From Gammaproteobacteria bacterium (GTDB taxonomy: Bacteria > Pseudomonadota > Gammaproteobacteria > SURF-13), in the NCBI GenBank assembly GCA_023487615.1, contig JAMDBH010000166.1:1-5603 (forward strand): a DNA stretch of 5,603 bases, read 5' to 3'. Positions 1-3,186 of this stretch are shown here, in pieces (positions within the stretch are counted from its first letter, which is position 1; each line of letters begins with the position of its first letter). The notes beneath the pieces are model-generated. The model searched no databases and had not been told where the DNA came from. It saw nothing but the letters and a program-made list of their open reading frames with translations. Position numbers and translations under genes: made by a program.

Positions 1-95
1 ACGGAGCAAGAGCGTGATCACTTGGCCGATCGGCCTGCAACTGATTCCCGAGATTGGTTCTGCGGCCACCGTGTATTTCAACAATTGGAGGTCAT

Positions 96-554
96 ATGAG
101 AGCGATCCAACAGGCTATCGCAAGCTGTCTTACCGCAGTTGCCCTATTGGCGGGCTGCGCCAATCCCGATTATCGCAGTGAGACATCTCCACCCTATTCC
201 AGCAATTCCAGCCGTTATGGGGTAATTGAATCTATCGAGACGACTCGAGCGAGCAATGATGGTATCGGCGCAGGCGCTGTTATCGGCGGTGTCGTCGGCG
301 GAGTTCTCGGGAACCAGGTAGGTAGCGGCACCGGCAATACCGCGGCAACCGTCGCCGGCGCAGTGGGCGGTGCGGTAGTGGGGCACGAAATCGAAAAGCG
401 CAACAAGGCGAGCGATGCCTATCTCATACGCGTGAGATTAGACAACGGGAGCTATCGAACCGTGACGCAGGACAGCATTACCGATTTGCAAGTCGGCAAC
501 CGCGTCAGGGTCGAGGACGATCGCGTATACCGCTACCACGGTCGCGGGTATTAG
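96..554 (+). CDS. Glycine-zipper outer-membrane lipoprotein, SlyB/Pcp (17 kDa antigen) type
   Basis: The 152-residue product is probably a lipid-anchored envelope protein. The N-terminus is a lipoprotein signal ending in the lipobox LAGC (Cys21); Ala at +2 fits sorting to the outer membrane. A polar linker (22-55) leads into a glycine zipper, with two Gly/Ala-rich membrane-associating segments at about 57-76 and 84-97, each with GxxxG spacing (for example GAVIGGVVGG). A small basic/beta C-terminal domain (about 106-147, RLDNGSYRTV, VGNRVRVEDD) resembles the tail of SlyB/Pcp proteins. The start is ATG 96 because GGAGG lies at 87-91 just upstream and the signal peptide begins there; an in-frame TTG at 54 would put a poor extension before it. 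SlyB-type proteins are linked to outer-membrane integrity under stress, but the exact role here is unknown. The family call is firm; a specific gene name is not. Confidence 0.88.
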   Translation: MRAIQQAIASCLTAVALLAGCANPDYRSETSPPYSSNSSRYGVIESIETTRASNDGIGAGAVIGGVVGGVLGNQVGSGTGNTAATVAGAVGGAVVGHEIEKRNKASDAYLIRVRLDNGSYRTVTQDSITDLQVGNRVRVEDDRVYRYHGRGY

Positions 555-670
555 TGGCCTGGTCAGTTGAAATGAGGGAAGGAGAAGTCCACGTTTTTCG
601 CTTTTTGATGCCGGGCAGAATGCGTATTTTTCGTGAGACCCTTAAGCTTCGTATGCAAAAGGAGATTGAT

Positions 671-895
671 ATGAACTGGGATATCGTTGAAGGGAACTGG
701 AAACAATTCAAGGGTAAGGTTAAAACACGTTGGGGGAAACTAACCGACGATCAGCTCGACGTGATCGGCGGGAAGCGGACTCAGTTGGCCGGCAAGATCC
801 AGGAAGCGTATGGCATAACCAAGGAAGAGGCCGAGCGTCAGATCAAAAGCTTTGAAAGACTCAATAAAGATTTTAGGCCGACAACTACCCCTTAG
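671..895 (+). CDS. yjbJ: CsbD/YjbJ-family stress protein, copy 1
   Basis: This small, soluble, highly charged protein of 74 residues belongs to the CsbD-like family. Family members are abundant general-stress proteins (sigma-B dependent CsbD in Bacillus, YjbJ in E. coli) with no established biochemical activity. The hallmark N-terminal half is intact: GNWKQFKGKVK (8-18), WGKLTDD (21-27), then GKR and LAGKIQEAYG (39-48) and the EAERQI helix (53-58). Length matches the usual 65-75 residues, and the protein has no signal peptide or membrane segment. ATG 671 is chosen because AAAAGGAG sits at 657-664 and the family motif begins at once; the GTG at 554 that opens the same frame would add 39 unrelated residues. 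It lies 116 bases after the lipoprotein stop, so it could share that transcript or have its own promoter. A near-identical paralogue starts at 1350. Confidence 0.95.
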   Translation: MNWDIVEGNWKQFKGKVKTRWGKLTDDQLDVIGGKRTQLAGKIQEAYGITKEEAERQIKSFERLNKDFRPTTTP

Positions 896-946
896 GCCGG
901 CACATCAGAGATTCTACGTCTTAATTTACCTACGCAAGGAGCGAAG

Positions 947-1054
947 ATGAACAAACATTACTATATTACCGCAATCGCGGCTGTCATCAGCTTGGCATTC
1001 AACGCCGGTGCGATGGCTCAAAGCATGTCAAGTGAGCGCGACGGCCTTTTGTAA
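947..1054 (+). CDS. Very short secreted peptide, probably the 5' stump of a truncated gene
   Basis: A 35-codon ORF has a good ribosome binding site (AAGGAG 936-941, five bases before ATG 947). It encodes a clear Sec signal peptide: a short basic start (MNKHYY), a hydrophobic core (ITAIAAVISLAF) and a signal-peptidase I site AMA|Q after residue 24. Only about 11 residues follow (QSMSSERDGLL) before TAA. From memory, signal peptides like this precede longer periplasmic proteins in betaproteobacteria whose mature part also begins near AQ-x-MS, so I infer that the body of the gene was lost by deletion and the reading frame closed early. The alternative is a genuine tiny secreted peptide. It stands between the first CsbD gene and the OsmB-like gene, 32 bases before the latter, and could be co-transcribed with it. 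The ORF and signal peptide are well supported; the truncation is inferred. Confidence 0.5.
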   Translation: MNKHYYITAIAAVISLAFNAGAMAQSMSSERDGLL

Positions 1055-1086
1055 TACTAATCTGATATTTAACATGGAGGTGCTCA

Positions 1087-1308
1087 ATGAATACCAAACA
1101 TAGATATGCAGTCAGTGCGATTATGCTAGCAGCATTGCTTGGAATGGGTTGTGATGGAATGACGACACGAGAAAAGAATACCGCAATCGGGGCCGGCGCC
1201 GGCGCCGTTGGAGGTTCTATTCTTACAGGCGGCAGCGCCGCTGGAACGGTCGGCGGAGCGGCGGTGGGTGGCGTCATCGGCAACCAGATAGGCAAAGACA
1301 AAAAATAG
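1087..1308 (+). CDS. osmB: OsmB-like osmotically inducible glycine-zipper lipoprotein
   Basis: The 73-residue product closely resembles E. coli OsmB (72 residues) in length and layout: a lipoprotein signal, a short polar linker with a basic/acidic TTREKNTAIG stretch, then an unbroken Gly/Ala zipper (about 33-69: AIGAGAGAVGG, GTVGGAAVGGVIGNQIG) ending in DKK. OsmB is an envelope lipoprotein induced by high osmolarity and stationary phase in E. coli; its molecular role is not settled. Cys22 is the likely lipidated residue, but the lipobox reads LGMGC, with Gly at -3 where Leu is usual, and Asp follows the Cys. In E. coli Asp at +2 favours retention in the inner membrane. ATG 1087 is supported by GGAGG at 1076-1080. 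The second CsbD gene begins only 41 bases after the stop, so the two are probably one transcript. Confidence 0.88.
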   Translation: MNTKHRYAVSAIMLAALLGMGCDGMTTREKNTAIGAGAGAVGGSILTGGSAAGTVGGAAVGGVIGNQIGKDKK

Positions 1309-1349
1309 GATCCCAATTGCATCTTGCACAAAAAAAGAGGGAAATTGAT

Positions 1350-1583
1350 ATGAACTGGGATATTGTGGAAGGCAACTGGAAGCAGTTCAAGGGTAAAGTT
1401 AAAACACGGTGGGGCAAGCTGACCGACGATCACCTCGATGTGATCGCCGGAAAGCGCGCTCACCTTGCAGGCAAGATACAGGAGGCCTACGGCGTCACCC
1501 AGGACGAGGCCGAGCGCCAAATCAGGAGCTTCGAAAGAATACAGCAACAAATCTTGTCTTCAAGCAAGTTGCATTTGGCCTGA
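1350..1583 (+). CDS. yjbJ: CsbD/YjbJ-family stress protein, copy 2
   Basis: This 77-residue paralogue of the protein at 671-895 matches it at 55 of the first 63 positions (substitutions Q28H, G33A, T37A, Q38H, I49V, K51Q, E52D, K59R), while many third codon positions differ. It keeps the family signature GNWKQFKGKVK, WGKLTDD and LAGKIQEAYG, so it should have the same, still undefined, general-stress role. After SFER (60-63) the two copies part: this one ends IQQQ-ILSSSKLHLA, longer and unlike the NKDF/RP-type endings common in the family, which suggests a frameshifted or re-formed 3' end. Start ATG 1350 follows a purine-rich AGAGGGA at 1336-1342, and ATTGATATGAACTGGGA is shared with copy 1. 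It follows the OsmB-like gene by 41 bases and is probably its operon partner. Confidence 0.93.
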   Translation: MNWDIVEGNWKQFKGKVKTRWGKLTDDHLDVIAGKRAHLAGKIQEAYGVTQDEAERQIRSFERIQQQILSSSKLHLA

Positions 1584-1606
1584 TTAGTGCTCGTTCAACA
1601 GCCCCG

Positions 1607-1624
1607 CACCGATTGCATTCGGTG
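1607..1624 (+). repeat. Hairpin downstream of the second CsbD gene, possible weak terminator
   Basis: CACCGA (1607-1612) and TCGGTG (1619-1624) form a perfect 6-bp stem with a 6-base loop, extendable by a G-U pair. It lies 24 bases after the CsbD stop codon, where a transcript end would be expected. No T-run follows, so it is not a classical intrinsic terminator; it might protect an mRNA 3' end or be chance. Confidence 0.3.
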
Positions 1625-1681
1625 TTGCGCCTAAGCTGTTTCAAGATTTAAAGGCGGGTATCACTATTACCCCACAAACTC

Positions 1682-1707
1682 AGCGAATGCATGGATACAT
1701 ATTCGCT
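1682..1707 (+). repeat. Imperfect hairpin AGCGAAT/ATTCGCT in the intergenic region
   Basis: AGCGAAT (1682-1688) is the exact reverse complement of ATTCGCT (1701-1707). Inside the 12-base loop, ATG (1691-1693) and CAT (1698-1700) can add three pairs around GATA. The structure lies 14 bases before an AAGGA ribosome-binding-site-like sequence (1721-1725) that precedes the short remnant at 1734. It could be a regulatory RNA structure or an operator; nothing identifies a binding protein. Confidence 0.3.
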
Positions 1708-1733
1708 TAATCCCTATGAGAAGGAAATCCCAC

Positions 1734-1809
1734 ATGAAAAATCTACTGCAATACCGATGGATACCTTAACATAGTCCTCGGGGTCAAGCTCAACGAACAG
1801 GAGAAGTAA
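1734..1809 (+). pseudogene. Possible remnant of a very small gene with intact ribosome binding site
   Basis: AAGGA at 1721-1725 is well placed for ATG 1734, but the frame (MKNLLQYRWIP) stops at TAA 1767-1769 after 11 residues. In the +1 frame, translation continues from about 1756 as DGYLNIVLGVKLNEQEK to TAA 1807-1809. Joining the two by one base shift would give a peptide of about 24 residues. This could be the ruin of a small gene or coincidence; I recognise no family. The ribosome binding site and the two frames are visible; the pseudogene reading is inference. Confidence 0.22.
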
Positions 1810-1973
1810 GGATCTCGTTGTATTCATGCGGCAACTGTAAGTCAAAGACAGTCGGCAGTATTTCAGCTATAGTATTAGACACTATTTGGAATTTAATTAA
1901 ACTTGATCCACGGATCGCGAATGCAACGTGAGCGATATTTTTAAAGCCTCTAAGGAAAGCTAAGGAGTACGAT

Positions 1974-2288
1974 ATGGTTACTAAATCAACACAAGTTGCG
2001 AGGGATAGACTGATTAAGGATTTCAAGGCGGTTATGCATGACGCCGAAGAACTGCTGAAGGTAACCGCCAACCAGACCGGAGACAAAATCGGCGCAGTGC
2101 GCGCACGGGCCGAGGAAAGCCTGCAAGAGGCGCGACGCAAGCTTGAGGAAGTGGAGAGCGACTTGATTGACCGAGCCAAGGCGGCGGCCGAGGTGACCGA
2201 TGAACTCGTCCATGAAAACCCCTGGCAGGCGGTCGCCATTGCCGCAGGGGTGGGCTTTCTGCTCGGCATGCTGACCGCTCGTCACTAA
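1974..2288 (+). CDS. yqjD: DUF883-family membrane-anchored protein, ElaB/YqjD type
   Basis: The 104-residue product is an inner-membrane protein with a long, charged, helical cytoplasmic part and one C-terminal membrane anchor. Residues 1-80 are rich in Lys/Glu/Ala and predicted to be coiled coil (EESLQEARRKLEEVESDL at 47-64). The family signature ENPW (81-84) is followed by a Gly-rich transmembrane segment (85-101, AGVGFLLGML) ending in the basic ARH tail. In E. coli, YqjD and its paralogue ElaB are RpoS-dependent, tail-anchored, and reported to bind ribosomes in stationary phase; whether that holds here is inference. ATG 1974 is preceded by AAGGAG (1962-1967) at ideal distance. It is the first gene of a three-gene operon: yqjE begins 4 bases after its stop. 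The match in length (101 in E. coli) and gene order is good. Confidence 0.93.
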   Translation: MVTKSTQVARDRLIKDFKAVMHDAEELLKVTANQTGDKIGAVRARAEESLQEARRKLEEVESDLIDRAKAAAEVTDELVHENPWQAVAIAAGVGFLLGMLTARH

Positions 2289-2292
2289 CCTC

Positions 2293-2703
2293 ATGGCGTA
2301 CGACGACACAGATCCGGAACCGGCGCCAAGTCGGGCGACCGGTCTGCTGGCCACGTTGCAGCGGTTACTGGCAACTTTTACGGAGATCCTGCATACCCGG
2401 ATAGAACTCCTTTCCACTGAGATGGAAGAGGAAGGGCAAAGGGTCCGCCAACTATTCATATACGGACTGGTGTCGTTATTTTTTCTCGGACTGGGCCTGC
2501 TGTTCGCTACCGTATTCATCGTGGTGGCCTTCTGGGAAACCCACCGCCTGTATGTGCTGGCCGGCTTCACCGTCTTTTACCTGGGTATCGGCGCCATCGC
2601 CGCACTGGTGGTGCGTCACAAGCTCAGTACCCGGCCACGGCTGTTTTCCGCCACCCTGTCGGAACTCGGCAAGGACCGTGAACGGTTGACATCCCGGTCA
2701 TGA
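2293..2703 (+). CDS. yqjE: YqjE-family inner-membrane protein (phage holin superfamily III)
   Basis: The 136-residue product is an integral membrane protein of the YqjE family, which databases often label 'phage holin family' although no phage link is apparent. After a polar, Pro-rich start (1-14) comes an amphipathic helix (about 17-52, with RIELLSTEMEEEGQR), two hydrophobic segments (about 54-79 and 86-108) joined by a short WETHR loop, and a basic C-terminus with the conserved-looking LSELGKDRERL (122-132). The biochemical function is unknown; the family nearly always travels with YqjD and YqjK. ATG 2293 lies 4 bases after the yqjD stop and has no visible Shine-Dalgarno sequence, so translation is probably coupled to yqjD. 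Its stop codon overlaps the yqjK start (ATGA at 2700-2703). Confidence 0.92.
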   Translation: MAYDDTDPEPAPSRATGLLATLQRLLATFTEILHTRIELLSTEMEEEGQRVRQLFIYGLVSLFFLGLGLLFATVFIVVAFWETHRLYVLAGFTVFYLGIGAIAALVVRHKLSTRPRLFSATLSELGKDRERLTSRS

Positions 2704-2996
2704 ATGCGCGTATGGAATTTCTGCGACGGCGGCGCGAGTTCCTGGTGTCGCAGGCGGCGGCCCAGAGGAGTGAGGTGTCCTATGTCGCGTCCCACCTGCA
2801 AAAACGTTTGCGGTTGCTGGATATTGGATTTGCCGTGGTACAGGCGGTGCGTATCCATCCTCTGCTGGCGGTGACCAGCGCTACGTTGCTGTTGCGCACC
2901 CCCCGGAACAGGATGCTGCTCTGGGCCAGCCGTCTGTTCACTGCCTGGGAGTTGTTCGAAGCGGTCCGTAAGCAATGGCCGCGGCGCCAGGCCTAG
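2700..2996 (+). CDS. yqjK: YqjK-like protein
   Basis: This 98-residue protein sits third in the yqjD-yqjE-yqjK order and is close in length to E. coli YqjK (99 residues). It is strongly basic at the N-terminus (RRRREF, 9-14), then has a helical region with QAAAQRSE (18-25), a moderately hydrophobic segment (about 53-66, HPLLAVTSATLLLR) and a Trp-containing amphipathic helix (74-92) before a basic PRRQA tail. The pattern 'ML-x-WA-x-R ... W' near the C-terminus recalls the E. coli protein. The function is unknown, probably membrane-associated. ATG 2700 overlaps the yqjE stop by four bases and has no strong Shine-Dalgarno sequence, which points to translational coupling. ATG 2712 is a possible alternative start. 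Identification rests as much on gene order as on sequence, since the family is poorly conserved. Confidence 0.82.
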   Translation: MNARMEFLRRRREFLVSQAAAQRSEVSYVASHLQKRLRLLDIGFAVVQAVRIHPLLAVTSATLLLRTPRNRMLLWASRLFTAWELFEAVRKQWPRRQA

Positions 2997-3030
2997 CTCA
3001 AAATACAACCTCTGCCCAAAAAAATTATCG

Positions 3031-3063
3031 CGACCTTTACTGCGTCGTAGCTCAATAAGGTCG
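3031..3063 (+). repeat. Inverted repeat after the yqjDEK operon
   Basis: CGACCTT (3031-3037) is the exact reverse complement of AAGGTCG (3057-3063), with a 19-base loop. It begins 34 bases after the yqjK stop, where the operon transcript should end. There is no T-run behind it, so it would at best act as a Rho-dependent or 3'-stabilising structure. Confidence 0.35.
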
Positions 3064-3073
3064 AGTCCCGGCA

Positions 3074-3090
3074 TGGCTGTTTAACAGCCA
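3074..3090 (+). repeat. Perfect short palindrome TGGCTGTT-T-AACAGCCA
   Basis: Eight bases on each side of T3082 are exactly complementary; as RNA this would fold as a 6-bp TGGCTG/CAGCCA stem with a 5-base loop. Its right arm overlaps the left end of the inverted-repeat element at 3083-3157. It could be a transcription stop, a protein site, or the edge of that element. Confidence 0.4.
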
Positions 3091-3157
3091 AGACGCCAAG
3101 GTCGCCATGAAAATCACAACGCTGAGAATCAAACTGCGCTAACTCGCCTTGGCGGTT
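3083..3157. repeat. Small element with imperfect terminal inverted repeats (REP/MITE-like)
   Basis: The left end AACAGCCAAGACG (3083-3095) matches the reverse complement of the right end CGCCTTGGCGGTT (3145-3157) at 11 of 13 positions. The inner arms CGCCAAGG (3094-3101) and CCTTGGCG (3147-3154) are also exact reverse complements. The left arm has repeated GCCAAG units (GCCAAGACGCCAAGG), a pattern I associate with dispersed short repeats in environmental proteobacterial genomes. The element is about 75 bases long, non-coding, and lies between yqjK and ndvB. The inverted repeats are seen directly; that it is a dispersed or mobile repeat is inference and needs other copies in the genome. Confidence 0.42.
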
Positions 3158-3174
3158 GATTTAAATCGAAATAT

Positions 3175-3179
3175 GGGGA
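3175..3179 (+). promoter_or_regulatory. Ribosome binding site deciding the ndvB TTG start
   Basis: GGGGA lies seven bases before TTG 3187. The frame is open only from 3160, after an in-frame TGA at 3157-3159, and holds no ATG before 3319, which falls inside sequence resembling the conserved start of NdvB proteins. This makes TTG 3187 the best start. The same GGGGA overlaps an out-of-frame ATG at 3173, so that ATG cannot use it. Confidence 0.5.
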
Positions 3180-3186
3180 CTCTGAA

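Larger units (their letters stand above)
1584..1973. other. Gene-poor interval with small dyads; probable promoter region of yqjD
   Basis: No convincing gene is visible in these 390 bases, which are AT-richer than the flanking genes. They contain a 6-bp hairpin (1607-1624), a 5-bp dyad GGGTA/TACCC (1656-1672), a 7-bp hairpin (1682-1707), a short possible gene remnant (1734-1809), a dyad ATAGT-n7-ACTAT (1869-1885) and an AT-rich run (about 1889-1904) followed by GATCC-AC-GGATC (1905-1916). The yqjD operon promoter should lie here, most likely in the last 120 bases, but I could not find a -35/-10 pair with proper spacing. TATAGT at 1868-1873 could be a -10 box but lacks a good -35 partner. Confidence 0.5.

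Noticed and set aside
1..99. Possible 3' ends of an upstream gene: frame 1 is open from base 1 to TGA 97-99 and frame 2 from base 2 to TGA 180-182.
   Set aside because: Neither translation resembles a known protein, both are short, and the window edge hides what comes before.
554..670. N-terminal extension of the first CsbD protein from GTG 554.
   Set aside because: The 39 added residues are unlike the family, and a good ribosome binding site stands directly before ATG 671.
873..899. Eight-base direct repeat TTAGGCCG (873-880 and 892-899) around the end of the first CsbD gene.
   Set aside because: Too short to support an insertion or excision event; no element lies between the copies.
1195..1206. 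Perfect palindrome GGCGCCGGCGCC.
   Set aside because: It lies in the OsmB coding sequence and is explained by successive Gly/Ala codons.
999..1550. Long minus-strand ORF of 183 codons.
   Set aside because: It is the complement of the OsmB-like and CsbD genes; its product is a low-complexity Pro/Ala-rich shadow of glycine-zipper codons.
1986..2570. Minus-strand ORF of 194 codons opposite yqjD and yqjE.
   Set aside because: It is antisense to two well-supported genes and shows no recognisable domain or ribosome binding site.
2293..2703. Prophage remnant suggested by the 'phage holin' label of the YqjE family.
   Set aside because: No lysis, capsid or integrase gene is nearby, and the gene sits in the normal chromosomal yqjD-E-K order.
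3041..3077. tRNA-like words GTAGCTCA and GGTCGAGTCCCGGC in the gap after yqjK.
   Set aside because: No acceptor stem, anticodon arm or proper T-stem can be drawn, and the words are only a few bases apart; at best a coincidence.
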